64,000 bases of DNA. It comes from Mytilus trossulus (lineage: Eukaryota > Mollusca > Bivalvia > Mytilida > Mytilidae). Position numbers and translations under genes: made by a program. Each line of letters opens with the position of its first letter. The stretch's first letter is position 1. The stretch spans positions 69,599,999 to 69,663,998 of the forward strand of contig NC_086382.1 of NCBI RefSeq assembly GCF_036588685.1, in the 5' to 3' direction. This document shows, piece by piece, positions 1-11,638 of the stretch. The notes below the pieces were generated by a model that ran no database searches, was not told the DNA's origin, and saw nothing but the letters and a program-made list of their open reading frames with translations.

Positions 1-443
1 GATGCAAGAACCACTATATTTTTCACATATATATCCATTCGATGAACTATTTATACATTTTGTACTACATGTGTGATTGCAATTAAACCCAAATTTTGAC
101 GGCGGACAAATGGAATTCGTAAAATTCATTGTGCAGTGAGTGTTATTGCATGGAGGTGATATATGAAGGCATCGGCCAGTAACTGGATGGCATATCAAAC
201 AATTCTCCGGACAAGATACATCGCAGTTTCTTCCATATTTTCCAGGCGTACAACCTGCCATACAAACACCTTGTTGATCGCACTTTCCACCCATACATTG
301 GCTGCATGATTCATTACAGTATCGCCCAAAGTGTTCATCCATACATCCGGCCGTGCACACGCCTTTTCTATCACATTTGCTATCCACGCAATTTCTACAC
401 GATCGAGAGCACCGTGAACCAAAATGGCCATCATTGCAACCAT
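1..443 (-). CDS. Gene A, exon 3 (partial): EGF-like modules of a MEGF/SREC-type receptor
   Basis: This is the second EGF exon of gene A and it runs off the left edge of the window. The minus strand has an acceptor (TTTAG) ending at 444, and the exon opens in phase 1, completing an Asp codon with the last base of the preceding exon. The frame reads DGCNDGHFGSRC and continues without a stop to position 1, with the CxxGxCxxGCxxGxxGxxC spacing of laminin-type EGF modules. It aligns along its length with the matching exons of genes B (14653-14060) and C (34758-34165), both 594 bases, so roughly 150 bases of this exon plus the membrane and terminal exons should lie outside the window. It probably belongs to the ectodomain of a type I membrane protein. 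The overlapping 82-residue ORF that starts at 443 is a wrong-frame shadow. Family assignment is by motif only. Confidence 0.85.
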
Positions 444-946
444 CTAAAGGGACATAAGAAACAGTAAATGATTGTAAGTATGATACGACATGTCAAAAGT
501 AGAATTATTCTTTTATATTAATGTCCAATAAATGGTAATTTTTAAAGACAAAGTTTATTTAAAAAATCATTTCAGACGTTAGGTGATAAAATAATTTGTT
601 TCGATTACAATGAATTAAAAAAAACAATTGATACATAATTAATAAAACAAAAACAAAACAAAAACAAACATTTCAGTGTTAGAACTTGACGTTTTGTACT
701 CAATTAAACTCGCATGTGTGAATATCGTATTTACACAAGCATATTCTTTTTTTTAAAATCAAGTGAATACATATACTGTCAAATGGTCATACAAAAAATA
801 TAATGATGACTTAAAGCTAATTTATTTGTCATCATTGTGTCTTCGAAAAAAGCGGATTTACACAGATTATATTTTGATTAAATTGTTGCTACTAACTTTA
901 CATTTGTTTTAATCAACCATGACTATAATGACTATAATATATATAC
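444..946 (-). other. Gene A, intron 2
   Basis: AT-rich sequence between the donor at 946-945 (GAAG|GTATAT) and the acceptor at 445-444. I see no other gene or clear repeat in it. Confidence 0.8.
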
Positions 947-2569
947 CTTCACAAATACCAGTTGTTTGATTACATGTTCCTCCAAGACAGTTACCGCAAC
1001 CAAAATAGCAGTTGCTACCATAATATCCAGGGTTACATTTAATGCAATCACCAGACAACTGATCACAAGTTTTGTTTAAACAATAACTGGAACAAGTCAA
1101 CCTACATATGTCACCTGACCAACCATCTGTGCATCCATGTACGCATGTGCCATTAGTTGGGTCACAGAGACCATCAATGCAGTTAATGTCACATTTTCTA
1201 TCACATGTCCCTAAACTGTAAGGATTTTGATACCATCCTGGCGTACAACCTTCAAGACAACGTCCTGTACTGCCATTACATTTATCAAATAAACAGTTAT
1301 TACAAGGTGTGCAAAACTCTTTAAGTATGGGTTTGTAAAACCCGCCATCACACTCAACGCATCCGGCAGATTCAAAATTATTAACATTATCCTTAAAAAG
1401 GGTACATTTGGAGCAGTGTGGCGTTCGGAGGGAACATCCGTATTTGCATGTCGAATAATACCAATCAGGTTCACATCCAGACGGACATACACCGGTTGTG
1501 GAATTACAGACAGTGTCATTTCCGATACAATTACTGCTGCATTTATCAACACATTGATTCCCGTAATATCCTAACTGACACCCATCTAAACATTCACCAG
1601 TGATATTGTCACAGTTTAAATGTCCGCCCTTACAATTATCACTGCATCTACAACATCCTCCTATTTTCGGAAACCAACCAGGATGTTTACATTCGACACA
1701 ATGCGATAATGATTCTTTCTTTAAACATTGGTCAACGTCACATGTACATTGGTCACCAAAGAAGCCTGAATTGCATCCTGTACATTTGTCTCCACTTCTT
1801 TCACATGTTGTACAATTAGATGGACAAGTACTTTCGCAATATCGACCATAATAACCTTCTGAGCATACATTACAAGTCGTATTATCAATGCAGGAATCAC
1901 AGTTGTCAATACATGTATCATTACAGTCTTTTCCATACCAGCCTTTTGAACAGGTACACGAACCATCAAATATTGAACAAATCAAATTTCGACAGTTAAC
2001 AGGGCATCGAAGGTCACATTTGTCTCCAAACCAGCCTTTCGAACATTCATAACATGTATCGTTCCTTGAACAAAAGTCACAGTGCGCTATGCAGTTAAAT
2101 TGACAGTTGGAACCACCGAACCCAGGTTTACATCCCCAACACGTGCCATAATCTTGATGACAAGACGGTTTACACCTGTCACTACAATTGTTTTCACAAG
2201 TACTTCCCCAAAACCCATCAATGCATCCATATTTACATTCACCATTTTGTCGATCACAGCTACCGATCGCGTTGCAATTTGAGGGACAATTCTTTTCACA
2301 ATTATCTCCATAGTAAGGGTTCTTGCAAGATAAACAAATTCCACTTTGATTACAATACTTATCGTGACATCTTTCCGAACAGTTTTCTGTACAGTTTACA
2401 CCATAAAAATGAGTCTTACAATCTGTACATTCACCAGTGATTCTATCACATCTATAGTAGCAGTTTTGTGGACACGTTGAGTTACAATCGGATCCATGAA
2501 ACCCATTCGTGCAACTTCCGTTACAATAGCCAGTATCATTATTACATCTATCTGAACAATTTATACAAT
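947..2569 (-). CDS. Gene A, exon 2: large EGF-repeat exon
   Basis: This single exon of 1623 bases (541 codons, phase 1 at both ends) encodes most of the ectodomain. It opens after a TTTCAG acceptor with DCINCSDRCNNDTGYC and ends CNQTTGICEG at a GAAG|GTATAT donor. I read the whole frame and found no stop. The sequence is a run of about a dozen EGF/laminin-EGF-like modules with repeated GxYGxxC, CxxNC and CxxGxC spacing and several N-x-T/S glycosylation sites. The architecture resembles MEGF10/11, Draper/CED-1 and SREC scavenger receptors, which bind apoptotic or microbial ligands outside the cell. Ligand binding here is inference. The length matches exon 2 of gene C exactly and exon 2 of gene B to within one base, so the three are tandem paralogues. 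Confidence 0.9.
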
Positions 2570-4339
2570 CTGAAACAAAAACATATTTTACTCAATATAT
2601 TGGAAATGATAAGTGGTATAGATGATGAGTTTATTTTTTCATGATATTTATAATGAGGTTATAGGTTACACCATTTGATTTAAAATCAGGTCTATGACAT
2701 GATTAATTAGATAGGTTACTGACGAGACGTCTGGTGTGCACCTTGTTAATTGTAGTTTCATAATGAGATTATATATATATTGGAATAGGAAACTGACCGA
2801 ATCTACAGCATTTTCAAGAAACCTACATAATTTATACCGACGAATTAAGATGTGTGGCCTACAATTTTAGGAAAGCAACACATAGACAAAAAACCAAATT
2901 ATAAAAGCGGTACTTATGCGTTAAATCTAGGTTGGGGATTGCGGCGACTTACACCTCGGTGTACGAAGACTGCCAAATGTATCTTGGGTTTTTGTCTTGT
3001 GTATGTGTTGCTTTCACAATATCAATGATTGTAAGTTCTTTGAAAGAACAGTTAACCCAGTCGTGTTGAACTTTTCATACCGTTTTTGACAGAACTATGA
3101 AGAGATCAATTAATGAAGATACCATGGAACCTGTGAAAAAGTGAATGTTTTGAATTGCAATACAAGATTTACATATATTGATCCTGTGGATAATCAAATA
3201 ACTGATGTAATACAAAATGATTTTCACTGTTTCTTTTCCTGTCTAGCACAATCCATTCGGAGCATGTATGTCGGCTGTTTGCCTAAAAGTTAAATAACAG
3301 AAATATATTGTACCTCGTTTTCCCATTGTCCACAAAATCAACTCTCGATAATTCAATTTTAATTTTTGAAAAATGTGGAGAATCTGATATTTGTTATTCC
3401 AAAATTCTCGAGTAGAAACCTTTGAACTCACCAATCGTGTATATATTTCGAAATAATGAGATGTGGTATTATAACCAGTACGTCAACTAGCCACCAACCA
3501 AAGATCAATTATAAAGCCACCTTATGACCATCTACAATTAATTTCCACACTTTAAAGTAAAGTAAGCTGAGTACCATATTAATCATTATAAAAATAACGT
3601 TATGCATAAATGATAAAATAACTATTTATATTTGCATTTACTGTTACAGTATTACTATCTGCAAGGATGACGACAAGAGACAAAGTTGGGTTTTTATTGA
3701 AAAATGTTCTATATATATAACATGTAAGAATAGATCAAATAAATAAAGTGCATTTTGAATCTAAAATTTGAATACTTCTGTTTTGAGATATTTGAAGGAG
3801 CATTATTTTTCCTTTCTATAATGAACAAGTTGTGTATGCTTTTATACAAAGGTCCATAATAACGGTGTTTATCATATACAATTAGAGAATGTGGTATGAT
3901 TACCAAAGTGACAGTTCTTAAAACGAAACCAATGGTACAGAAATTAACAAATATCGGTCCAGTCAGTAATAAACGGCCTCGGACTGACAAATGAAAACGT
4001 TTTAAACGGGAAAACTAAAGGCCTGATTTATGTAAAAAAGTAATGAACGAAAATCAAGACCTTTTTCCATGATTTTAAATTGTTCAATCTTTCCTCTACA
4101 CATTTTAACGTCCCTAAACAATCACTGTATATAAACCATATCAGGTAATAAAGAAATAAATAGGTGAGTCAACCTTTGTGATACGCTTACTTCACCTTAG
4201 CCTTTCATTACTTTACGTTACCTGATATAGAATATAGTATACACACAATGAGATAAAAATAAATATTTAAAACTTATGTACGCTATCGTGTAAATCCTGC
4301 ATTTATTTTTATAATCATATTAATTAATTATGTTCATAC
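2570..4339 (-). other. Gene A, intron 1
   Basis: AT-rich intron of 1770 bases between the signal-peptide exon and the big EGF exon. At about 3880-4055 it holds a minus-strand fragment of the R1a SINE-like repeat (GTGGTATGATTACC...). Short ORFs here have no EGF character and I treat them as chance. Confidence 0.7.
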
Positions 4340-4427
4340 CTTGAGTATTTTCACAGTGTATGTTAGTTATAGATACAAACACCACAGTTAATCCAATTAA
4401 AATTACTTGTAAACATGTTACTGTCAT
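4340..4427 (-). CDS. Gene A, exon 1: start codon and signal peptide
   Basis: ATG at 4427-4425 opens an 88-base coding exon of 29 codons plus one base. It encodes MTVTCLQVILIGL followed by TVVFVSITNIHCENTQ, a short charge-poor N-terminus, a long hydrophobic core and a likely cleavage near IHC. That is a typical secretory signal peptide, so the protein enters the ER and its EGF modules face outside. The donor CAAG|GTATG leaves phase 1, which joins correctly to exon 2 at 2569. The exon aligns with exon 1 of gene C (42027-41940), same length and phase, and with two decayed copies at 21938-21851 and 29418-29331 that have ACG instead of ATG. No other ATG lies between this one and the TATA-like block about 41 bases upstream. 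Confidence 0.88.
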
Positions 4428-4462
4428 CGTGGCTACAGTTGAGTGAAAATATAATAACTGCA

Positions 4463-4545
4463 CGTGATTTTATAATCTACTTAAACATTTCACAATAATA
4501 ATAACAATAAAATTATTTGAAAAGTAGCAAGTGGATTCCCCCATA
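4463..4545 (-). promoter_or_regulatory. Gene A core promoter: TATA box plus conserved upstream block
   Basis: On the minus strand a TATAAAA box (4474-4468) sits within ATTATAAAATCACG about 41 bases before the ATG, predicting a very short 5' UTR. About 60 bases further upstream is GGGGGAATCC preceded by AAATAT (plus strand GGATTCCCCCATATTT, 4533-4548). Gene C has both elements in the same order (42076-42082 and from 42128). The decayed exon 1 copies lack both. Confidence 0.65.
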
Positions 4546-4548
4546 TTT

Positions 4549-5808
4549 GTAATTGATCAATACATATGATAATATTTTTGTGTGAATTAGGTAGGGAAGG
4601 TCAAAGACATCTTATCTCACCTCAAAATAAGATATTACAAACTAAAAAAAAGAATGTGCGGGCGAGCGCACTTAATCCAAGTACATACAGAGACTTAGAC
4701 AGTTTAAATCTTGTCCTTGTCAATTAATCATTCATTCGTTGTTTCTGATATTCGTTACGTATTTGAATGGTAATGATGCGTTTTTATCTGGTCACTGAAA
4801 AGGCACAGACAACAGAAACAAAATGATCTTCCATTTATCAATAATTGTCTGGTGACTTGTATAATCGTTATGTTTTGAGGAATTCTTAGCAGACGAATAT
4901 CAGTTAAACAAATTTAATATTCTAACAACCTGATGCTTCTTGTTATAATTTTTCATCTTTTTTTAAATTCGGAAATGATTTTAATATTAAGCAGCCATAT
5001 TCTGATAATTACTCGAGAGATAGCACGGGTATCATGTTGAAAAGACAAAACATTTGCCTCTTTCCATAAAACAACTCATATAAGAGTGTCACTCAAAATT
5101 TATCCAAATCATTTTGCCATTCGATAAGAAACTTTTCGTTTTGAATTTCCTCGGAGTTTGACTTGTTTGTTGTTTTACTTTTTACAATTTGCATTTAATG
5201 TGAAATTGAATACATCACACCTGATTATGTATGATCAATTTCCATTCGAAATCTATGTAAGCTACGATCAATCGATTTGGGAAATGTAAGAAAACGTTAA
5301 GGGTTCAATTTTCTACCTGATTGTCTTTTATAAGAGACGAATTGATAAGAACGAGCTTTACACTCAAAGGGATAACAAGGATCGACAAATATATTCTACG
5401 GTTCCCCTTTTTAAAAAAAAGACGAACTTACAAGATAGAATGCGCGACTAAAATACACGAATTGATACAGTTATGGCTTCCGTAATATCAACAGGTCTAA
5501 TTTGTTGATTGAGGATATTTAGAGCAACTTTAAGATCAAGAAAAAAAACCAAATTACCGCAAATTGCCATTTTTGTTAATCGTTAGAAGATAGAAGTTAT
5601 AAACAGCAAATGGTATTGAATAGAAGATGAATGTTTACAAGGAGTGTTTCTAATGATCATACCGAAAACATTCAAACATATTTCGTAACACAAATTACAT
5701 CGTAGAGCCACACACAATTCAAATTTCAAATTTACGGGAGCAAAACTACTCAATATATTTCTTCATCTGAAAAACATATTTTGTTTTGAAATTTGTATGT
5801 AATAACGC
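4549..5808. other. Intergenic spacer upstream of gene A
   Basis: About 1.25 kb of AT-rich DNA. I see no ORF of substance, no RNA gene and no clear repeat. It ends at the 5-base target duplication AACGC (5804-5808) of the next element. Confidence 0.6.
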
Positions 5809-6749
5809 CACGGCCGACACACGGCTAACCGAGAGATAGGTCTGTTAATATATATTGAGTATGCGGCTATATCGGCGGTGGGTCTGTTAATCGGGTTGGT
5901 TATACGTCTGTTAAAAGTAAAACTCACAATTTAATGTTAAACTCTGTTAAATATACAGATTTTTTGGCACATTATGAGAATCACATCAAAAAAAAAAAAG
6001 TGTCTGACAAAATGATATCTATCATAGAACATTTTCCACCATTAAAAAAAATGTATAGCCTGCGCAATTTTAAGTAAAACGAAAAGGCGTCGCGCAAGTA
6101 TGTGGTTTTTATGCTTGTATGCATAGCAGTATTTTAGATAAACGGCCAAAAACCATTTTTATATATGATTTAAAGAACACAAAGTAGTACTTTGGTTCTA
6201 AAAACTCAATTGTCATTAATAAATATTTCATAATTGTTATATAAGTTGAGGTATACCACATTTTATACAGTCTGTTAATGGGTTGGACAATTTAAATCGT
6301 GTCAGTTAAGAGTTATTTAGCCACGACAATAGTCTTTCTACCTTGAGTTTATATTTTCACATCGAAAAAAAAATGAGATGTATACTTATGACGAAAAAAT
6401 TACAATACGGTGCAACAGTATCCTTATAGAAAGAACACTTTTCTTTTTAATTTTTTTCTCTGCATTTCATTAAAAGGGTGTGTCAATTCAAATTAGCGTT
6501 ATATGGACTGATTGGCCGCTCGAATTCGTATAAAATTTGTTGTTTACACCGTTATCAATCAGCCTTATTTTTTTGTCTGTTCAAAGTCTGTAACATCTAT
6601 GAATCTGTCATTTGTTGCAATTCAGCTGGTTAAATTCCATGCGTTTATCAAGAATAGATAACCTTATGCCGGCGTCACACATTGGTGGATAGACCAGCGT
6701 GCACCAAACGTAGAGAGAAAACTGACACAGTCGGGATACGTTAGTTTTT

Positions 6750-6955
6750 ACATAAATAAGGCCGTTATTTTTCTCGTTTGAATTGTTTTACAATGTCTTA
6801 TCGGGGCCTTTTATTGCTGACTATATGCGGTATGGGCTTTGCTCATTGTTGAAGGCCGTACGGTGACCTATGATTGCTAATGTTTGTGTCATGTTGGTCT
6901 TTTGTGGATACATTTATGTAGTTGCCTAATTGGCAATAATACCACATCTTCTTTT
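6750..6955 (+). repeat. R1a SINE-like interspersed repeat
   Basis: Reads ACATAAATAAGGCCGTTA ... GAAGGCCGTACGGTGACCTA ... TTGGCAATAATACCACATCTTC. The same body recurs at 54500-54695, 58240-58550, 60790-61050 and, inverted, at 28721-28976 and about 3880-4055. I can place it only as a high-copy mollusc repeat. Confidence 0.75.
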
Positions 6956-7039
6956 TTTTTTATATATATATAGGAACGCTAAGCAATCGTTCAAAGCGCG
7001 TTGCATAAGTTTGAAGTACGTCGAAATACAAAGGTAAAA

Positions 7040-7330
7040 TTAAGAAAAGGAAATGGGGAATGTGTCAAAGCGACAACAACCCGACCATAGAACAGGCAAC
7101 AGACAAAGGCCACCAATGGGTCTTCAATGTAGAGAGAAACTCCCGCACCCGTAGGCGTCCTTCAGCTGGCCCCTTGAAAAATAGGCATACTAGTACAGTG
7201 ATAATGGACATCAAAATAAACTCCGGATTATACACAAGAAACTAAAATTAAAAATCATATAACACTAACAAAGGCCAGAGGCTCCTGACTTGGGACAGGC
7301 GCAAAATTGCGGAGGAGATAAACATGTTTA
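7040..7330 (-). repeat. R1c SINE-like repeat (minus orientation)
   Basis: On the minus strand it starts near GCGCCTGTCCCAAGTCAGGAG and ends GTCGGGTTGTTGTC...ACACATTCCCCATTTCC. The same sequence is found on the plus strand at 25395-25665 and 32875-33145. The 61-residue plus-strand ORF here is inside the repeat and not a gene. Confidence 0.7.
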
Positions 7331-7629
7331 TGAGATATCAACCCTCCCCCTATACCTCTAGCCACTGCAGGAAAATAAATACGCTATATGAACGCTACAA
7401 CCCGAGGAAATTTTTATGCAGCATAAAAAACATACAACATACGCCAACATACGTTTCTTGAACACCTGATAAACGCTTAGCCTTAGGTACGCTTCTAGTA
7501 CGCCCAATACACGCTTAAATCATATTGGCAGCGTAAATGATTTTTAACACGCCGGAGCTATACGCTGATGTGTGACGCCGGTATTAGTCGTATTTCCTCA
7601 ATGCTTTTCAACTTTGTTTTTGGCCTTTT

Positions 7630-7750
7630 AAACATTTTTTTCGAGCGTAACTGGTGAGTTTTTCGTAGCCGAAACGCGTGTTTGGCGTAAATATAAGGCG
7701 CAAATATCAAACTTCAATCCTGGTATCTATGAGGAGTTTATTTTCGGTAT
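7630..7750 (+). repeat. Degenerate hammerhead-like repeat fragment
   Basis: Contains GAGCGTAACTGGTGAGTT...CGAAACGCGTGTTTGGCGTA then CAATCCTGG. It has the same layout as the copies at 42380-42460 and 9925-9975, but CTGATGA has decayed to CTGGTGA. It is a relic of the 3' end of the retrozyme-like family. Confidence 0.55.
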
Positions 7751-8989
7751 GTATCTTTTCTTTGTACCGAGTCATCATTCTCATTTTCTGCCGCCTAAGG
7801 AAATGTCTGTTCCAAGTTCTAAACCGTGGTTCTACATAAGAAATAGACATTAGTAAGTTTTTTTTATATTAGTGTTTGGTGCTGATTTGATGTGTAACAA
7901 CAAGACAATTTTATATTCCTGTAAATCACAATCAATGCATAATATTAATTTTATTTTTCGAGTAATGATGTATTCCTATGATATCGTAAGTCATTTGGCC
8001 GACTTGCAGTCCGCAAACGTGCTTGTTTTTCTATTGAGTGACCTTCAAGGTGGTGTAGAGAAAGGTTGATGTTGAAAGGTTTGTCTATATTTGTTTGCAT
8101 TATAAACATATGTCAGTTCATTTGATAAAAAAAATCAAAACATTACAGAGTTTATCTCTGATTTATGTACTTGTTAACTATGTAAATGACAAATTGGTGC
8201 CATTCATATCAATGAAACAGAATCCACATGATATATGCGACCATTCTTTGATGAAATTAATATTACTTTGATTTTACACTTTTTAAAATCATTTCTATCA
8301 ATTTTCAGATTCCATTGTCTAAACTTATGTTTCATTATTAATGTGTTGTTTCCATTTATTCTAGCCATTAATCTTGGGCCTATTTCTTTATTCAGATAAC
8401 ACCCCATTTAGCAATTAAATTATACTTGTAATGTCATTCATAACTCTTAACAGACCAATTAACAGACCGAGTTTTTTACATCCGACCCATTAACAGACCA
8501 TATTTTTATCAAAAATTAATTTATGTCACCAAAATACAGTTTTTCGTGTAGATTTTTCACATATTGATGTTAATATGGTAAACAAACATAATGTCAGTCT
8601 TTTTTCGATGTTTAAAAGATTGCATGCAAGAAAATCAAACAACTTGTCATTTTTGTGTACATTTTGTGTGTGTAAAATGTGTATAAATTTACTGATGAGT
8701 AACTCGCCTTTTCATTTTATAGATCGTTTATTGAAGCTAGAAAAAAAATAATTACACCACTGGATTCAGTATTCCAAATCATTTTGTCAGACATGAATAG
8801 TTTTTATGATATAAATATAATTAAAAAGTTATACAATGAAACATGCTGACCTTGCACTGATTTTCACGATAACACCTGATTAACAGACTTTAGCCAACCC
8901 GATTAACAAACCCACCGCCGATATAGCCGCATACTCAATATAAATTAACCGACCTATCTCTCGGTTAGCCGAGTGTCGGCCGTGAACGC

Positions 8990-9540
8990 AGGAAAGACAC
9001 CATAAAATGTATTAATAGTAGTGATAACGTAAACGACTGCACTTTACAACTTAAAATTATAAACTACGATACATCTGCCCTATAAAGTAGCATAACACAG
9101 ATTGCTCTTGCATAACGATCAAATAAATAAAGTTTGAATATCAAAATTCATTTTTATTAGTTACACTTTTAAACTGCTTTTAAAGTAAAATATATTTTGA
9201 AAATATTGAAATTATGTACAGTTTTACCTAAGTTAATTTTAGTTTGATTTTAGGTTATACTTTTTTTTTCTTTATCACCCACAAAAAGTTATTTTAAATC
9301 AGTAAACAAACATACGGAAGATCCCAGTGAAAAATCCTTATTCGTACATAACCTTTTCCACACATTTTCCTTAACTTTTCAAACTCACGTTGTTTGTGAA
9401 ATTGTCAATCAAAGATGTGCACCTATATTGATGAAGGTGAGGATATTTTAAAAATCTGAAAATGTTTTCCAGTAGCTTTTCAACGGTACTGTCATGCTTT
9501 CTAAGACACATAACGGAGAATTGTTTTATTTTTTGTTAAT
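8990..9540. other. AT-rich intergenic stretch
   Basis: About 550 bases between the inverted-repeat element and the retrozyme-like array. I see no gene, RNA or clear repeat. Confidence 0.55.
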
Positions 9541-9544
9541 AATT

Positions 9545-10950
9545 ATCAAAGTACCAGGATTATAATGAATACGCCAGACGCGCGTTTCGTTTACATAAGA
9601 TTTCCCAGTGACGCTCATATCAAAATAGTTATGAAGCCAAACAAGTATAAATATGAAGAGCACTGAGGACTCGAAATTCCAAACAGTTGTGCCAAATAAG
9701 GCTTATGTAAACTATTCCTGAGATAAAAAAATCTTTATTTTTTTTGAGAAATTTAAAGTTTTGTCAACAAAAAAATTATTTAAATGACCATATTGTTGAT
9801 ATCCATGTCAACACCTAAATGCTGACTACTTGGCTGGTGATACCCGCGGGGACGAAACGTCCACCAGTAGTGTCATCGACCCAGTGGTGTAAATTGTTAT
9901 CAAAGATACCAGAATTATTATTTGATACGCCAGACGCGCGTTTCGTCTACATACGAGTCATCAGTGATACTCATAATAAAATAGTTATAAAGTTAAACAA
10001 GTATCTATAATACTAAAATAACGAGGTTCAATTTGTCAGCCGTCATCAGGTAAAAAAGACAAAATCCAAGAATTCAACTTTATATATAGCTAATATAGTA
10101 TATAGAACAATGGTGTTGATTAAAAATTACACCACTCCCGACCCTTTTGTTTTCCACATAATTAATATTGCAATAATTTACAAGTTCCGGGTCGAACCCG
10201 ATACCGATACCAATATCATAATATATGTTCACATGTTTAACTGGTCACCCGCTGATTGATACTTCGACACAAACGTTTGTGTAGATAAGATTGAAACAAC
10301 AGCAGGGGTCCAGTTAATTCACATGTTACCTATTACCTTATCTGTACGTTCTGCATCTGACAGGCACACCACCAAAAGTTGTATTTAGGATGCTACATGT
10401 ATTAGACGGGTCATAATCACAGGGTTGACACTTCTAAATTCAATCATTGTCAATTTGTTCCGTATTGTGGTATTTTAATCGGTAAGACTTTCTAAGATGA
10501 CCATACGAAAACTAAAAATCTGCACTTGAAAATATGGTGTATATGTAGTTTTTAATTTGTTAGCAGGCATGACGTAATACAGCGAATCAAAGAGTTCAGC
10601 TTTATTTATAACTTATATAGGACAATGCTGTTGATTAAAAAATACTCCATTCAAGGACTTTTTGATTTCCAAAGAATTAATATTACCAATAATTGATAAG
10701 TTCCAGGTCGACGGGTTCAAGCAATAAGATTTTTCAAGCAGACAGATTCTGAAAGCAGAGAAAACTGTTCATCTTATCATCGGCATGCCTATATCTGATG
10801 ACAATAACAAAACTACAATAAGACTTACGCATAGTTATATACTTTAATTCAGTCACGGACCCGCGATTTCACGGCCGGGTGTGTTCTAGTAAAGATAAAG
10901 AGCATTGAGGACCCGAAATTCCAAACACTTGTGCCAAATTCGGCTAAACA
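9545..10950 (-). repeat. Retrozyme-like tandem repeat array, split by a Helitron
   Basis: Read on the minus strand the order is: body of one monomer (10950-10890), Helitron, hammerhead-like core (about 9975-9925), structured head (about 9905-9815), body, and a second decayed hammerhead-like core (about 9620-9560). The two cores are about 363 bases apart in the same orientation, so this is more than one tandem monomer. The better core has CTGATGA (complement of 9958-9964), GAAA (complement of 9941-9944) and a stem III of ACGC/GCGT around GCGTCTG, but stem II is weakened to two pairs. Short tandem monomers joined by hammerheads describe metazoan and plant retrozymes. Activity is unproven. Confidence 0.6.
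10004..10889 (+). mobile_element. Non-autonomous Helitron (copy 1)
   Basis: It begins TCTATAATACTAAAATAACG and ends GGGTGTGTTCTAG, sits between A (10003) and T (10890), and makes no target duplication. These are Helitron hallmarks: 5' TC, 3' CTRR and A/T insertion. A GC-rich imperfect hairpin (ACCCGCG...CGGGT) lies about 9 bases before the 3' end. No Rep/helicase is encoded. The family matches copy 2 at 20656-21363 in the opposite orientation. The retrozyme-like repeat continues on both sides, so insertion came after that array formed. Part of the interior is duplicated around 10550-10700. Confidence 0.82.
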
Positions 10951-11560
10951 CTACTGAATTCAGTATCCATGTAAATTTACATCTATTTCACTTATAAAAA
11001 ATATTGTGTTATTTAGTTCACCTCTGAATAGCTTAAATCAGTTACACTGCTAATTATCAGATTCGACTCATAATTTAAAATGTAATAAACATTTAGCGGG
11101 AGATACTGCACATCATTAGTTTAATGTTCTCAAGTCTTTCCATGTTCTGCATCCTATGAACATGTGTTATGGAAACTGTTAATATAACTGAATTCACGAT
11201 TAGTTAATATGTTTCAACAAATATATTGAAGAAAATATTTTTAAACACTAAATTTTTTACATCTTAAGTTTGATATTATTATATAGAGTCAAATAAAGGG
11301 AGACAAGAAAACGTGCTTCTCATACACAATTTGTATTTCGTCTGTTTCTCTGGGTTATACTGAAAATCACATTTCATAAGTTCCACATTGTTCTTCACAT
11401 AGTAGACTATGTCCTCAGGTGTTTTTTCATTATTAATTTATACACATTGTATAATTGTGGCGCATTGATTTTTAAGCTTTCCCAAACATCGTATTGAACG
11501 GATGAGGACATTTGTGGTTTTCAGCCAAGTGTAAATAATCAATAGGACACAACACACAAA
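10951..11560. other. Intergenic DNA downstream of gene B
   Basis: AT-rich, no ORF of note and no recognised repeat. Confidence 0.5.
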
Positions 11561-11566
11561 TTTATT
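11561..11566 (-). other. Candidate polyadenylation signal of gene B
   Basis: AATAAA on the minus strand, about 73 bases past the terminal-exon stop codon at 11641-11639. Confidence 0.5.
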
Positions 11567-11638
11567 CAGGAAACATTTATATATTTACAAATAGGTAATT
11601 AATTGTATGAACTTAATGCATTCTATTCTTAAGTGTAT

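Larger units (their letters stand above)
6667..7583. mobile_element. MITE with TGCCGGCGTCACAC ends and TTA target duplication
   Basis: The left end TGCCGGCGTCACACAT and the right end (complement TACCGGCGTCACACAT) form 16-base terminal inverted repeats with one mismatch, flanked by TTA at 6664-6666 and 7584-7586. A TWA triplet duplication is characteristic of PIF/Harbinger elements. The same terminal motif bounds the larger element at 43336-53513. It carries no transposase. Inside lie R1a (6750-6955) and a minus-strand R1c (7040-7330), so it has itself been a landing site or is built of repeats. Confidence 0.75.
5809..8984. mobile_element. DNA-transposon-like element with long inverted repeats and 5-bp target duplication (Transib-like ends?)
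   Basis: The ends are inverted copies of one sequence: CACGGCCGACAC..GGCTAACCGAGAGATAGGTC..., about 110 bases at 5809-5925 and 8870-8984, differing at only a few positions. AACGC flanks both sides (5804-5808 and 8985-8989). Weaker inverted similarity continues inward, for example TCTGTTAATGGGTTGG near 6271 and its complement near 8484. No transposase ORF is present, so the copy is non-autonomous. Terminal CAC with a 5-base duplication is the pattern known for Transib, the superfamily that gave rise to RAG1. That assignment is a hypothesis because the inner terminus does not obviously match published ends. A TTA-flanked MITE and fragments of other repeats are nested inside. Confidence 0.75.

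Noticed and set aside
195-443. 82-residue minus ORF starting MVAMMAILVHG.
   Set aside because: Wrong-frame reading of gene A exon 3; the EGF frame of the same strand is the coding one.
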